Origin: Hermatobates lingyangjiaoensis
Lineage: Eukaryota > Arthropoda > Insecta > Hemiptera > Hermatobatidae
Direction of reading: 5' to 3'
DNA length: 64,000 nucleotides
Assembly: GCA_026182355.1 (NCBI GenBank)
Contig: JAPFBL010000049.1
Coordinates: 682,001 to 746,000 of the forward strand
Positions 34,141-48,330 of the stretch are shown in pieces (within the stretch, counting starts at the first letter, position 1; each line of letters opens with the position of its first letter). A program made the position numbers and the translations under genes. The notes beneath the pieces were generated by a model, which was not told where the DNA came from, searched no databases, and saw only the letters and a list, made by a program, of their open reading frames with translations.

Positions 34141-35475
34141 TCACAATAATCATCTGAAATAAAAATCAACGTCTAAGACAAGAAGAAATACTTAAATACG
34201 ACGAAGGTCTCTCTGGCAGAAAGACTATTCTTCATCAGGGTCTCATTCATACGAAATGAAGTGAACTGAGACATCTGCTGTGATATTGAGAAGGAAGGGA
34301 GGCAACAGAGGTATTTTAAAAGGCGTAAAAAGAATAGATAACAAAAAGCTGAGCAAGACAAGTCAGGGTGAACAATAGAGTTCAGGAAGAAATAAGTGAA
34401 AGTTATTTGCTAGTCGTCAACCTTTGTAGACAACCTCTTGCTCTAGTTATCATTGGTTCAAACTTGCGTACACCATTACTAATGTTTATGGGATTTGATT
34501 ATTAATTTAAATTAAAAAGGCCATGGTAATATTTCTTAATAAGATTTATCTTATTATACCATTTATATTTATTTATGACGAAATTAATAGTGTACTTCCA
34601 TTACTGACTTATTGACAATCCTGTCATCTTATATAGACAATGTTTTAATAAATGCTAGAATAAAATTTTAAAATGCTAACAGTAACTCGTTTAGTATTAG
34701 ATGCAAAGTTATACTATATCATTTGTAATTTTCTAGGAACTCACAACCTAGGCTTATTTGAAGTCTTGATTTCTAAGAGTAATAACGTACGCAATTTGTC
34801 AGTCAAAAACTATCCTCGAGAACTGGAGTCTAGTGGTATTTATAAAATTTCATATAAGTGTCATAAAATATGCATACACAAGAGTGTTAAATCATTAAAT
34901 ATGCGTGTCAAGTAACACTGATAAACATGATTAGAAGTGAACAAAGTAAGGCTTTATTGCTGATTACAGATATCATGATACAAGTTGGACGAAAAACTAA
35001 ATTGATCATGTATGAAAGATGGATTTTGATACAAAATATTATAAAGTTCTTAATTAGTCCAACATACAGATGCTGTACGAGCAGTTATTCAGGAAGTGTA
35101 ATAATATGTACTAATTAAATTTTATGCATGGGGTACAATAAACATTCGAAATGGTTTATTCATTTTAGACCAAGCGTCATCGAGAGCTTTGTCTACAAGT
35201 TTTGACGGCTAACATATAACTTTTACTTACTTCTTCATGAACTTCCCTGACTTATCTTACGCAGACTTTTGTTACCTTTCCTTGTTATTTACGACTTTTA
35301 AAATATCTCTGTTGCTTCCCTCCCTTCTCAATACCGTAACAGGTGTCACATTTCATACGATTCAGTATGACTGTGACTCTGAGAAATATCAGTTGTTTTG
35401 GTTGAAAGATCTTAGTCATATTTCTGAATATCTTAATGTGTCTTGGCCGTTTATGTATAAGACACTGTGAACTGG
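34141..35475. mobile_element. Old inverted pair of PLE-A relatives
   Basis: The left copy (34141 to about 34600, minus) and right copy (about 34670-35475, plus) are diverged relatives of the 18.7-20.9 kb element. Shared landmarks are ATATTGAGAAGGAAGGGAGG at the left, mirrored at 35308-35330, and the AACCTTTGTAGACAACC segment. The right copy still reads part of a GIY-YIG domain (NYPRELESSGIYKISYKC; the YIGQTG motif has decayed to CIHKSV) at about 34800-34915. Again 3' ends point outward. Divergence shows that inverted dimers have been forming for a long time. Confidence 0.75.
34673..34915 (+). pseudogene. Remnant of a PLE GIY-YIG endonuclease
   Basis: The reading frame aligns by eye with the 19.3-kb copy: NNVRNLSVKNYPRELESSGI and YKISYKCHKIC here against NTVGNMLIKNSPREL and YKIPCKNCRKIY there. 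One of the paired cysteines and the YIG motif are lost, and the frame stops just before the H of the R-x3-H motif. Confidence 0.7.
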
Positions 35476-35579
35476 TGATTATCAGGACAAAAAGGTTATT
35501 TTAATTTTTCATTTATATAAGTAATATAGAGGTATTAAGGGTGAAAGGGTCCAGAGAACTTTAGATAAAAATTATAAGG

Positions 35580-36550
35580 AAAGCAGCACAAATATGGACA
35601 TTGACATAACTCACTTGAATATTTTGGCAACTGTCGTCTTCAGGAGGCAAAACGTCCCATGGAAAGCAGGGCGAAAAGTGAAGTGTAACAGCAGCATCGT
35701 GACAGTTACACAGTCAGTGATAGAACAACAACCACCAAGAGAGAAGGGAGAGTTAAGAGAATAAATAACACACGTAACAAACCATTAACGAACGAAAAAA
35801 AATAATAATAAACATAAAAGAACATAAGATATAGAAACAAAAATAATGTCACGATGATAATAACAATAAAAGGATAATTTCTTAATTATAACACCAGTTA
35901 ACTAATTAAACAAATAATGAACAGTTCAATCAATAGCTGTCGGTAATATAATAATATATTTACCAAAATAACAAAAAATAAAAGTAAAAATAGAAGAATG
36001 AAAACGAGAAAAAAAACAAAACGATAGAAGCAGAGTACAGGAGGAAATCTCGATACACGGCAGCTTATATGTCTCTCTTCAGCTGTTAAAGTAACTTAAG
36101 TATTAGTATCAGGAATCTGTCTGAGAATTTGAGAAGTCATTAAAATTAGACCATGGAGGTTGGTATGTATAACTAGTAAATTTGTTACGCAGACAAACTG
36201 AAACCCTATGACAATTCATAAGGAAGCATAGCTATGTTGAAGCCAATCCAACGTAAAAGGTCGGGAAACGCAGTTACGGAAGTGCGGAAGTACTGACATG
36301 GATAGGGCAGGCAAAATGATTAAGAGGAGAAGCGAACGAAGCATTCAAAAATAGTTGAATCAATTAGTGAACATCAATAATTGACGTCCGTGCTATTTCA
36401 TTCAACAGACAGTATTAGAAGACTGAGGAGAGAAGTGAGGAAAAATTAGGTTTCCTGTAAGAAAACCTCTCAACTTGAAAATTTCATCGGACCCCTTTCA
36501 GTTCACAGACAGCGTTCCCGGGACTAAACAATGTCAAACAGGGAGTAAGG
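35580..36550 (-). repeat. Longer repeat copy ending in a family-B-like tip
   Basis: 35600-35660 reads, on the minus strand, CCTCCTGAAGACGACAGTTG then TCAAGTGAGTTATGTC, a decayed family-B tip. The following 900 bp (36000-36550) is less AT-rich than the flanks and may be the body of that element, but I could not read a recognisable protein in it. The right boundary is approximate. Confidence 0.4.
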
Positions 36551-39500
36551 AGAAACTTTGTGGATTGACTTGAAATCTAAGTTCATCGTCCAAGCTATAA
36601 ATAATGCGAAGCATGATCATAGGACTATTATTCCAATTTATCCGATTTCAGACTTCCACCATTTCTAAAGACTAAAGAAATTAGTTCTAAAACATTATTT
36701 TTAAAATGTTAATGATATTAACTACAGTTGAAATGTATTCTTCAGCATCAAAAGTAAAAAAAAAAATCTAAATTGTTTATGTAAACTATTATCACATCGA
36801 GAAACAGTTGCTACTAGCAAATTAATAAATATAATTAATATATTTATTGATTATATAAATATATTAATTATATTTATAATAATTAATTATTATACTAAAA
36901 TTAATAATAATTAATATAATGATATCATTAATCACATTATTATTATAAATCACTATAATAATAAAAAATATGATTATGGTGAATTAATTTATTTAATTTG
37001 GACAAAAATGTAATGAATTTTTTCTATGACTCAAATATCATAATTTTTTTTATGGGACATATAAAATATTGAACTGGAAAGATCTTTTCATGTATCCTTA
37101 TATGTAAACTAAAATAAGGTTTACAAAAAAGAACAAAAGAACAAAAATAATGTTATTTGTTTTGCATTATTTCGTTATTATTGTACATTTTCAAATGATT
37201 TTAATGAATGTAAATTTTACTGTTTTATTATAGACTCCACTTAAGCATTACAAGTTGTGAGTAGACTTTTAAGAAAAGATTTTTTCCTGTTCTTATTAAA
37301 TATTATATTTTTTTTTCAAGTGCGTTTCTTCAATACTAATTCTGCAGTTTTTCGTTCAATTTGTTTCTCCAATATATTTCAAACAGAATTTTCCATTGTA
37401 TTATACCAATACAAAAAGAAGAATACATAGTTTTGTGTGATTTTTTCAAATTCTTGTGTGATTGTTTTCGATAGACACTAAACGCAAAGTCACACAACAT
37501 TTCGCCCATTCCATTTTCTTTGTAGTAAGTTAAGTTATCATTTACATAATATATTATTTTCATTTAGTTATACATATCTATAAACTAAGAATTACACAGC
37601 AATGAGAATGAGAGTAGAACAAGCAGATCTATTGATATTATGAATGTAAATTTGTCATTAGGGGAATATCAGAAGACAAAATGATGTGGTGGAGGCGTAT
37701 TCAGTCAGGCATATTAAAGCTGAGATTCACTGGCTACACATCATACATCAAACACAGCCTTTCACCTGAACTTCCATCAATGACAAACTCCTGGAACATC
37801 AGTTGTATTATGGATGTTGTTCTCCTCGGTTTACTGTGTGATTTTGAGTTTCGGAAAATCTTGTTGTACCGACATTTTTATTTTTCAGTATTATCGAGTT
37901 TAGAGTAAGTATGTGAAAAATATCAATGATAAACGAAATAATACATTTAGAAACTAAAATTTTTAATCAATAATTTTCCTTCTCAGAATTTCAAACATAA
38001 TGTTCTACATTTCGAGAAAACATCTTCCCGGGGAACGTTTGTAGAATAATTATGAAATAAATTGGTGAAATAAGTAAAGAACAATACTAAAAAATATAGA
38101 AAAGGCTAAATGACCATAGATAGACGAATACAAATTATATTTTAATGGGAGCAAACTCCTTAGATGATGAACTATTAATGTTGTTGTGTTCAATTTATAA
38201 AAGCCGCTACTATATTTGAAGTATTTGGCCAAGATAGTCTAATTAAGAAAAACAAATTTGGAGTGGCCTACACACAATTTGACTATAAGTAGCCATAATA
38301 TCAAACTCGTCCACCAACTGATTTTTAGTTTATTTAAATATGGCTATCGTTTTGACTTAATATTGAAGTTATAGATAGTATATAATGGATCAGTTGTTTT
38401 CATATGACTATAATAATTTTATAAGCTCTAAAACACTTGTAATCATTGGTCAATCTGACATTAAAATGGTCAAACTGAGGTTTGAATCTCATCGTTCTCG
38501 TACACTAAGAAGCCGTACCTGATACATTGAGCATTCCATTCTTGTTACTAAATTCACCTTGAGATTTTTCGATCATTAATGAGAATCATAAATGTACCTA
38601 GAGAAGTATCTCTGATGAATTAATTTTAGGGATCATTTGGCAAGAATATTGTATCCTCTACAAGGTGATTGCCTATAATTCAAATATAATGCAATCAATG
38701 GTCTTTAGATCTTCAAGACAGAGAGATAGCATTTTTCAGATGATGCCAAATACAGCCTCTGTTCATAATAGATAAGTGGACAAATTTTTAATATGTTCAT
38801 AATATATTTCTAAATTTTTTCTTTGAAGATATAGTATTCTTTACAAATGTACGTTTATTTGGAATAAGTTTTTTAAGCTAAATTGGATCTAGTTGGAATC
38901 GCAACCTTTCACCTGTTTTATTCTTTATATTTGTCAGATCTACCCTTGTGAATACTCTGTAGCAAATACTCGAGACTGCAGGGTATTTGTTTGGTTCTCA
39001 TTCCTCTATATTACCTTGTATTGAAAGCAGCAAGTATCCAATGCAGGCTATCATTTCTGTTTACTTCGACGCCTCCTGTCAAATAATCTTGGAGAGGCAT
39101 TGCATCTAAACAATATACAGTTGTACTATTAATCTTTCATTCTAATTATTTTTTAAGTATATTTTTTATCTCCCATAGGGGTCTTTTAAGTTTGTAAAAT
39201 TAAAGAGAAATGAAGCATTTTCGATATGAATATGTAAATGGGAATATTGATTAGCCTTTCCATCTTGGAGGCAGTACAGGTAGTCATTGATCCAGTTATC
39301 TCTATACATGTTTGTTTATGTATACTACACAACCGATGCTTATGATGTCATTGATTTTACCACAGCAATAATAATAATAATTTGGTGAAGTTTAATAATC
39401 TCTTATAGCAGAACACTACTTTTGTTCTCTTAGCTGGTGTGTCTGTTAAATGGTTTCCAATTTACTCTTTCATCTAAAGTAATAATGATTGACTGGATTT

Positions 39501-40142
39501 CATTATAAAATTAGTTAATTTAAATAATATGAACAAATATAGGAAATAGTTTCTTAGTCCTAGTTGAGTTCTAATAGTTTGAAACTTTGTTGCTTTTTAC
39601 AGTCATTGAACCTTATATTATTTTTGACGTTTACCAATTTTCAGATAATTTTTTTACAACATTTTTTTCCATAGTTAACCATTTAGCGTTAAAAATAAGA
39701 TTTTCTTAAATCATAAAATTAAAATAAGGCCCACTTTTCTCCATGCCAATTCAATATTATTCCAAATCATTTAACTCATTATATATAATTATGGCCCATC
39801 AAACGGTGTGACATTTACCATTGCCAAGATTAATCACAATCAGTTACAAGTAAAAAAAATCGATTGTACATTTTGAATTAGATTATTTAAAAATATTGAA
39901 GTTCTTTTCAGTTGATGCTATTATCAGTCCCATAAGAATTGCTAGCTTTCAGCACTCTAGAGCTACTAGTCTAGCAGCATAAAATTTTATCCAAAAATAC
40001 ATTTTGTCAAAAAAAGAGATTTGGCATCATGCAATATTGACTAAATCAATAGGGCGCATCTAGAGATCAGGGGTTGTTTACGTGTAATTAATGAATCAGC
40101 CACAGGAAGCCATGTCACCTGCAGCGTGCCACAATCTCTTTT

Positions 40143-40144
<2 letters not shown>

Positions 40145-40201
<57 letters not shown>

Positions 40202-40209
40202 CTCACACA

Positions 40210-40244
<35 letters not shown>
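40145..40244. repeat. (CA)n microsatellite
   Basis: About 100 bp of AC/CA dinucleotides with TCAC interruptions. The ORFs across it reading His-Thr or Cys-Val are artefacts. Confidence 0.97.
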
Positions 40245-40246
<2 letters not shown>

Positions 40247-42957
40247 GCGACAGGTAGATATGAAAAGAAAACGTCAAAAAGGGACTTTGGAGACCTCAAA
40301 ACATCTATATCTGTCAAAACTTTGAGATCAAATTATTTCATTATTACTAAAAATTGCTTCGAGTAAAGTAATAAATAAATGTTGACACAAGACCGGATTT
40401 TCATAGTAATTATTTTAGCTTTGCTCGAATTTTATGTAATTTTTATCATTTCTTATATTAAAAAAACATGGCATAGATTTATCAGTTTTGAAATTATTGT
40501 TAATGTAGATAATATAGAATTTTAATGACTTCAGGGTGTCCTAAGTATAACTGATAATAACATGGATAAGAAATGTTACAGCTGGCACTATTCTTATTTA
40601 ACTTGGCTTCATCTAATTATCGTATTCATACTACAAAAATATGCATAAACATTGAAATCACGAATGTAGTTTACGAGCTACCTATCCCTCATTGCATGAC
40701 AAAGTAGTTACTTTTGATGTGTGCCAAGTTTTGGTCAATGTATTTACGAAATTTATTTTACTTCTTTTGAAGTTAAAATTTAGAAGTTTACCTTTTGAAG
40801 GAACTATATGAAAAAGTCAACAATACGAAAAAATATATTAGTTTTATACGAATAATTTTTAAATGTGTGTAAAACTGCAATTAATTAACAGCAGAAATTA
40901 TACCTTGTTACGATATATAACATTACAGAGTGAGATCATTTCCGTAGGTATTAGAATAATGTATTGACTGAGAGAGATTGAGAGAGGGAAAAGTGACAGT
41001 TGAATTCCTAGGAACGAAAGTAATCATGAGTAGACTTCAACTGCCACTAAATTCAAACAAAGTTGAGAAATTGAGTCAACTATAAATTCAAACTATTAAA
41101 TCTGTCAGGTGTAAAACAACCAGACCAGTTTTAGAGTGATTTTTTTAAGATTTTGAAAGTGAAATTAAATAAATGTGCATTGTATTTTATTATACATTAT
41201 TAATATAAAGTATTGGCGGTTTTTACACTAAATTTTTCAGTTAAACAAAATGTATAAATTAGAACACTTGATATGAATGATTTTAAACCAGAAACATTAA
41301 TAAAACCACATTGTATAAACTTTTTAGAAAGGAAGGATGTGAATATTTTAAATATTATTTATTGTTGATACTGTACTATAAATAAAGTTATTATTATTAT
41401 TAAAAAAATAATTCATTATGTTGGCATTATATATATTGGTAATATAAGGGTACAGTATATAAAAATATTATATTAATATCAGTTATGAGCTGAAAAAGTC
41501 AATACATTTTTAATCAATACTTTTTGGAAAAAAATACCGTCTTCAGGAAAATGAAAGAAAATATGATGGAAGAGATCTCTATGAAAGAGATGGTTATCAG
41601 ATTGTTTAGGCATTGCATGACAGTGAAAAGCTATAAATGAGAGGCAGGTGTAAGGGCAATGTAAGTAGAAGTCAACAATATGAAAAAAGAAGTGAATTAG
41701 AAAGCAATTATTTAAAAAAAATTAAGTAGTTTTTAAACAAAATATAATGAAAATATGTAAATAATTGAAATAGTGCAATATTAAGAGATTATATTTTATT
41801 AAAGTAAGGAATATTCTATTGTGGGTAAGGCTAAGTGCATTATGAGCCGCCTTGTTTAGTTTCCTCTTCCAAAGATCGGAGGGCAACGTGTCTATCATCA
41901 TTAGGAACCTATCAAAAAATTCATCTCTCAATACACTCTTTTGAACGTTCCATCCAATTTCCTAGCTTTAGAATTACCAGTGACTTCCATAACTTCCACT
42001 CATTATAGTTATATTGCAGAGTTTTTTAGACCCTTACTTTGATTTATTGCAGAAACATTAATAATTGTGAAAATTTAAAAACTTAATACTAGTATAATTT
42101 TTTATTATATGTGTATTGTATTATTTTTCTCAGTGGCTTCTGAAATGGTATAATAATTATATTCTTATAGTAGTAAAATGTGAAAATAAGTTCATAGAAC
42201 TTAATAATTGTTACAGTTAACTAAAACTGGAAATCAGTTTTCTATTCATACAACTTTTAACTGCTCACCAAATAGTTTGTGTTTACTTTAATAAAGTAAA
42301 GTATGGGGATCGTAAAAAAATTTGATCTCGAGATTTTGACGGAATTACATGTTTTGAGGTCCCAAAAGTCGTTCTATGAAGTTTTTTCGATGATGTCTGT
42401 GTATGTGCGTGTGTGTGTGTATTTGTGTGGGTGGGTGAGTGTGTATCCAAAGTTTGTGTAAACGCTACGGTCCAGAATCTTCGATGGATCAAATTGATAT
42501 TTTACATAAAACTGAGCCTCATAGTGTAGATGTGCTGTATAGTTTGGAACAATTATGCATGATTAGAACGTAACTTTTTGTTACAAAGTAACTTTTTGCC
42601 AAATACCTGTTTTTAGATGACATTGTTTTTCTCCTAAACTACTAATTCTAGAGTCTTGAAATCTTGGCAACATCTTTGAGGCTGAAAAAGCAATAAATAG
42701 AATACATTATCTATTTATTTTTAATTTAATTTAATTTAATTATTATTTTATTGATTTTAAAAACAACAGGAAAATTTTTTTTCTATAAAAATTTTGACTT
42801 GTAATTCAATCTCCCATCTAGATATTCATATTATGCTTAAATGGAACATGCTATATTATAAACCCAAGAAGTATGATATTATGTTTACTTATAATAAAGT
42901 TGAGTGTAGGCCACTCCAGGTTAATATATTTTTTTAATTTTCTTACTTCGTGAATGT

Positions 42958-43165
42958 TAAAGGAAACATAGAGAAAACACACACTTACAGACTCTAATTT
43001 TTGGTTTGAACCGGCTTTATGATGGATAAGAGAGGGAGTCCAAGCGCACTGCTACAGAGACGGTTAGAGACTAATAAGATGTGTATTTTTAATTTCTCTA
43101 TGTTTTTTTATCTACATTGAACTTTATTTGTCCGTTTTGGATCGTATTTTCATTGAAAAAGTGTT
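42958..43165. repeat. Family-D inverted pair
   Basis: The left arm (AACATAGAGAAAACACACAC, then TTACAGACTCTAATTTTTGG and the decayed CTGAAGA region) is on the minus strand. The right part (TTAGAGACTAATAAGATGTG, then AATTTCTCTATG to ATCGTATTTTCATTGAAAAAG) is on the plus strand. The right copy lacks the CTGAAGA half. No (TA)n is left at its edges, so it is older than most. Confidence 0.65.
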
Positions 43166-45136
43166 CACATTAATTACGATGTAGAAAATTTGGGATTTTC
43201 AAAGATTCAGATAGATTACTAATATAGTTAAAAATATGGCTGGCATATCGAGTTAGATCAACATCCCAGATTCAGTTAAACTCAGGTGATAATGCTATTT
43301 CTTGGAAAATGTTTTCTCTCTATCTAATATTTCCAATTCAAGACTCTTTAATTGTGATCAGTTGAATGGCAATAATTTAAAATCCGTTTTTGTTGAAATC
43401 AAATATGAGAAATCTATGGCTCACGGATGTGCACGGTTAATTCATACCAGGTAGGGGTATGATTATATGTGGTTGTCAATTTGAGGCAGCAAAAGTCAAT
43501 CTGGAATTCAAAGTTTCTATTCCATCCAGATTATTTTTAAAATCCATTGTATTATTAAAACAAAATTTGTAATTGTTTTATAAAAAAAACTAATACAAAT
43601 GGCAGAAATATTGAATGAAAACATGTTTTCATTAAATAAATCACAATTGTGGAAAACTAGTGAAAAATACTTTCAACTTTAAAATTAAAATTTTTAATCT
43701 GAGGAACTACAATTATATATATAAATAACTTATTTAACTGTTACCCTAAACTCTTGGACGAATTTTTTAATATTTTTACTTTCTGCTAATAAGAAAGTAT
43801 TCACTAGTACTAGTGCTCACTAGTAGACCTCAATGGCTTGGTATTTTGTTCAAAAAAGTTCGCTTTCATGATTCCTTTTTTATTTACTGCTAGTATTATT
43901 TTATGAAATATATGAATCGGAATAAAATGTTGAATGAAACATTAATTTCCAGTTAAGCCTCAGAACAACAAAGGTCTTAGCCTTAAAACAAGAATAAATC
44001 TCCTACTCATTTCTAATATATTGTTATATACATACATGGGCAATGGCATTGTAGGAGTGTCTGGTGTTAGTAGGTACGTCATTGTGAAAGCCAAACCTAC
44101 ATTAAAACTAGTTTACAGTTATGAAGTTAAATGCAAACAAATATGTGATGGCATTTTCTATTTCATTAATATATATTACAATCTGACGCAGTCTTTGTGT
44201 GAGTGCTCTTTATCTTATATTGTGAAAAAGACTGCAGCGTTTGTTGCAGCATTAATAAATATAAAATTAATTATGTTCAGATGAATAGTTCTTAAAAAAA
44301 AAAATGGTTATACAAGCCCCAGATAAGAAAAGTTTTACTTTGATGTGAATAAATAGACAAGAATACGATTTTAGAAAGCTGGACAAGTTATATAAGAAAC
44401 AAATAGTAGATAAATAAGGCATAATGATATAAATATGAAGGCTGAAAACGATTTAAACCCTAATTTCTGTTAAAATCTATAATATCAAATAGTTATATAA
44501 TATAAAATTATAATATAATTTCATAATTATTATATAGTACTATAATATATATTATGATTTTATATTCCATAGTGTATATATACTGTACATAATATATATT
44601 TAGGTACAGTATTTATAATACTTTAAATTAGTTGTCAGAAATATTATTCAAACCTCTGTGATATGTAAATTTTACCTAAATATTATATGATATATAATAT
44701 TTACTATATAATACAAATAATATTATTAATTTTTGAAAAGAACATAAATACTAAACCGCTTACTTTATTGAAGTTTATGATCCATACAAAAAATTTATGT
44801 TATTGTTAAATAAAGATTGAAAACATTTTGGAGTAACTTTCATCATTTAATAGGTACTGATACATTCCAATGGAGCACAGATTGAGCGGCAATATTGTGC
44901 TCATGCAAAATAAAAAACATTCCCAGTTCTCCCTCGGACGATCAATATTCCTCAGACTGGCAAAAACAGTAGTCTTTATAAAATAACTTATTCTTTATAA
45001 TTTATGATTTTCGTATTTTATGTGTAAAATTTTGCACTTACGTTCATTCTTGAATAAAGAAATTCCTATGTGAAAGTAGTGTTTTCACTTTTGACACAGA
45101 GTTTAAGAATGAAGATGAAAGAAGTTTGATGAAGCA

Positions 45137-45905
45137 CAGTAGAACCTCGGTTATCGAACATCTCGGACATCGTACAATTTGGAATTCGAGCGAAAAACTC
45201 CATTTGATTTTTGTATCGGAATTCGAACAAAATTCAGAATTCAAACAGATGCCAAACTGAAAACGGATAGAGCTGACAAGCTAATATCCCAGTAGCATTT
45301 AATCACGCCTCCAAAGAACTCAAGTAATAAGTCTGGTGAGAAAAGAAAAGTTGAAAGAAAAACTGTGGAATTTAAGGAGGGATTGATTGATGAACATGGA
45401 TCTGGTGTGCGTATTACCAACTTAGTAAAGATTATGGCATGGTGAAGTCGGTAACAAGCACCATTGTTGAGAATAAAAAAGTTGTTAAATCTAGTGATGT
45501 TGTCAAAGGTGCAACAGTGATAAGTAAACAAAGACCGTATGTAATGGTGGAGATAGAAAAATTTTTAGTTATGCACATAAATGAATATCAGTTATCCGGT
45601 GATAGTGGTAATGTGGAAGTAATTTGTTCTAAAGCAAGGAAAGTGTACGATGATTTGGCTATGCAAGACCTTTATGTGAATCCCGGATGTTTTAATTTCA
45701 AGGCTAGTCGAGAATCGTTTGACAAGTTCAAGAAAAGGAGTGACATAAAGAACATCTATAGTTTTTACTGTATTTTTGAATGTATTGGAAAGGATTAGGG
45801 CCATTTGAATTATTCGTTATAGATTAAGTTGATTCAGAATTCGAACGAATCGATTTTCGAACTGGGCTTCGGAGCGGATTATGGTCGAGCACCGAGGTAC
45901 CACTC
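45137..45905 (+). mobile_element. Tigger/pogo DNA transposon remnant, internally deleted
   Basis: The left end CAGTAGAACCTCGG and the inverted right end (minus strand GAGTGGTACCTCGG at 45892-45905) match the usual pogo/Tigger terminal motif. Between them is only the N-terminal, DNA-binding part of the transposase; the DDE catalytic part is absent, so it is non-autonomous. A flanking TA duplication is not clear on the left. Confidence 0.8.
45290..45798 (+). pseudogene. CENP-B-like DNA-binding domain of a Tigger transposase, remnant
   Basis: Around 45330-45430 the reading includes KRKVERKTVEFKEGLIDEH, then VRITNLVKIYGM. It is followed, with one apparent frame change at about 45425-45440, by an open frame (45439-45798) reading KSVTSTIVENKKVVKSSDV, a second helix-turn-helix with KFLVMHINEYQLSG, and FNFKASRESFDKFKKRSDI. 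This is the CENP-B N-terminal HTH followed by the HTH_CenpB domain of pogo-type transposases, which bind the element's ends. It ends where the catalytic domain should start. Likely a decayed transposase, though its second half stays open for 119 codons. Confidence 0.8.
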
Positions 45906-47660
45906 TATGTTGTTTTGACTGAACCATAGTAAGGTGATATTATTCTCTTTTTTTTTTTATTTTAAAATAGTTTTCACTTTATATGAAGGGACCTAAAGTA
46001 GTATTTTTCATTCTTCATTTTTTAAAATAAATTAATATGTTTCAGAAGTCTGAAAGTCACATTTAATTTTATTACATATATATTTCGATTATGTAGTAAT
46101 GTATTCTAATTTCACTTCTTTAGAAAAATATGAAGTATTTTTATGTTAAAGATATTTCAAAACTTTATAAAAGTGTATAAATCTTTTTATTTATTGTGGT
46201 TTTGTCATAATAACAATGAAGAGCAACATCCTACTTTATGTTTAAAAATGATGATACATTATTTTCCGAGTAAGTAATGAAGGTCTAGGACAGATATGCT
46301 GCTATTCTGTTTTATATTATTTAGATAAACATAAAATAAATAAATATATATATTTTTTTATGATTGAACAAAGATAATTCATTGCGACAGTTCTTTGCCT
46401 GGAAAGTGTTTATAATAACATTTATATATAGTACTTGTACTATAAATGTCTATTTTAAGTATTGAATAAACCAATATTTATTTGGAACGCTCCAAATAAA
46501 TTTTAGTATGTTATAGCATTTAAATTATGTAGTAAAAGATTACGAGTATACTTACTATGGTTCATACAAACAGTTCTTTATGTGTAAAAACATACTTATT
46601 TGGTTAATGTGTACCACAGCCTTGGCATTGATGACTTACTGAATAGCTTTAGTCTTATGACCGACCATTTTTCTGTGCAGCAGTAAGAATTAAAAAAATT
46701 TGACGAACCCATACAAAAAATGTAAAATACTACTCACTCGTAGGGAAACAATGGAGAGACTAGAGAAGCAAAGTACAGAAGTCATTAATGCCAAAACTGT
46801 TGAACAATTGGACAAAATATGTCCTTCAGAAAGATGTTCTGTCGTCATTTCAGTGTACTAATGAATGAATATATATGAACGTTGAAACACAGTAGAACGG
46901 TCCATAAGAAAACCAATTTCCTTCGACCTAGAAACAACTTCTCCTAAGAGTCATACAAGGAACACACCAGTGCCAGTTACTTAGTCAAAGATCTCAGCCC
47001 GATTTCTATATTTATTTCTTACTATTGTTTAAATCTTTAAATCTATTTTAAATGTGTATTTCAGAGTATAGTTATAATATATGAAGTTTATACCACAAGC
47101 AAAAATGAAAATAATAGAAATAAATGCTCTGAGGCCTCTCACTTTATGCCATCAGAGAGTAAACAAAGTAAGAAATAATATATATATATATATATGTGTA
47201 CGTATACATATATATGTATGTATACGTATATAACATTTAAAACATGCTCTGCTAATTTCGACGAAAGTGTCAGAACACATAAATATCAAGTGACAACCTC
47301 CACTCTTCTAGTAATATTTCTGAAATGAGGTAAAAATTCATGGTAGTGCTCCAGGAAATCGCCTGATTTCTGAGATTCCATAAAGAGTATATTGTATTAG
47401 TCAACAAGTCGTACAATTAAACTCATAAATCAAAAAATTAAATTTACACGCGCAAAAACAACACACGATCACATTGAAATAAAACTCATCTTATTATTAA
47501 CGGTGAAAATTCAAAAATATGAGATTTTTCGACAATAGTAACTGGTGTATAAAATGAATATCAGTAGCTCCTCACGAGGATCATTTAGCTTGGTCAAAAG
47601 ATCTTAGTTCATCTCTGAATTTCTCTTTGAAGTTTAGCCGTTGATATATATATATATATA

Positions 47661-47825
47661 CACGAGTTCAAAATCAAAGAAGAGTAACACATAGTGTAAA
47701 GGAACACTTAAAAACTCAAATTTTCGAGCAATTTGTCTTCCTTTCTCTTTTTTCCTGAACACGGATTGCCTGAAAATTTGAGCTTGTGTGTTTCTTTACT
47801 TTAAGTGTTACTCTTCTTCGTTTAT
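47661..47825. repeat. Family-D2 foldback, bounded by (TA)n
   Basis: The left arm CGAGTTCAAAATCAAAGAAG to TTTTCGAGCAATTTGTCTTC is mirrored by CGGATTGCCTGAAAATTTGA to AAGTGTTACTCTTCTTCG. Arms are about 75 bp. The CTGAAGA core is decayed to CTGAACA. (TA)n precedes. Related single copy at 60012-60152. Confidence 0.7.
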
Positions 47826-48075
47826 ATAAGCAATAAACGATACCTTTCTAGGAACTATATAAACTAAATTTACAGAAAGGACACTCACAAAAGAGGTCGC
47901 AAAAACTCTGTAGTATATTTCGAATGGCTGGCCATAGGGCAGAAATACGAGTGTGGAGTCAGCCCACAGTTGGCTAGTTGTCACTTGTCTGGGGAGTGAC
48001 TTACATCGTTCTACCTTATTATGAGGTAGTCGAAACATATTAGAATTTTTTGTGATATCTTTTATGTGTGCTGTT
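47822..48075. repeat. Family-N repeat pair
   Basis: Left part GTATATTTCGAATGGCTGG with CACTCACAAAAGAGG; right part ATGAGGTAGTCGAAACATA with GATATCTTTTATGTGTGC, in inverted relation but much diverged. TA-rich sequence on both sides. Confidence 0.45.
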
Positions 48076-48186
48076 TCTATGGATTTACTATATATATAGT
48101 AAACTATATAGTATATATAATGTAAATTATATATATTAGTATATTAAATGACGAATATAGTATATTATATATTATACATAAAACAA

Positions 48187-48330
48187 TATTTCACAGTAAT
48201 CACGTGAAACAAAAATCAACGTCTATACCACAGCAAGGAATTCGGAAATATGATGAAGACCACTTGTTTTGGTTGACAGATCACAGTCACATTTCTCAAT
48301 TTCTTACTGTAGTTTGGACGTCGGTATACA
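48187..48330. repeat. Old family-A foldback next to a receptor exon
   Basis: Left arm TTTCACAGTAATCACGTGAA, then CAACGTCTATACCACAGCAA; right arm ATGATGAAGACCACTTGTTT, then TTTCTTACTGTAGTTTGGAC. It matches the old subfamily at 34141-35475. It ends only about 125 bp below the splice donor of the Cys-loop exon, inside the intron. Confidence 0.65.
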
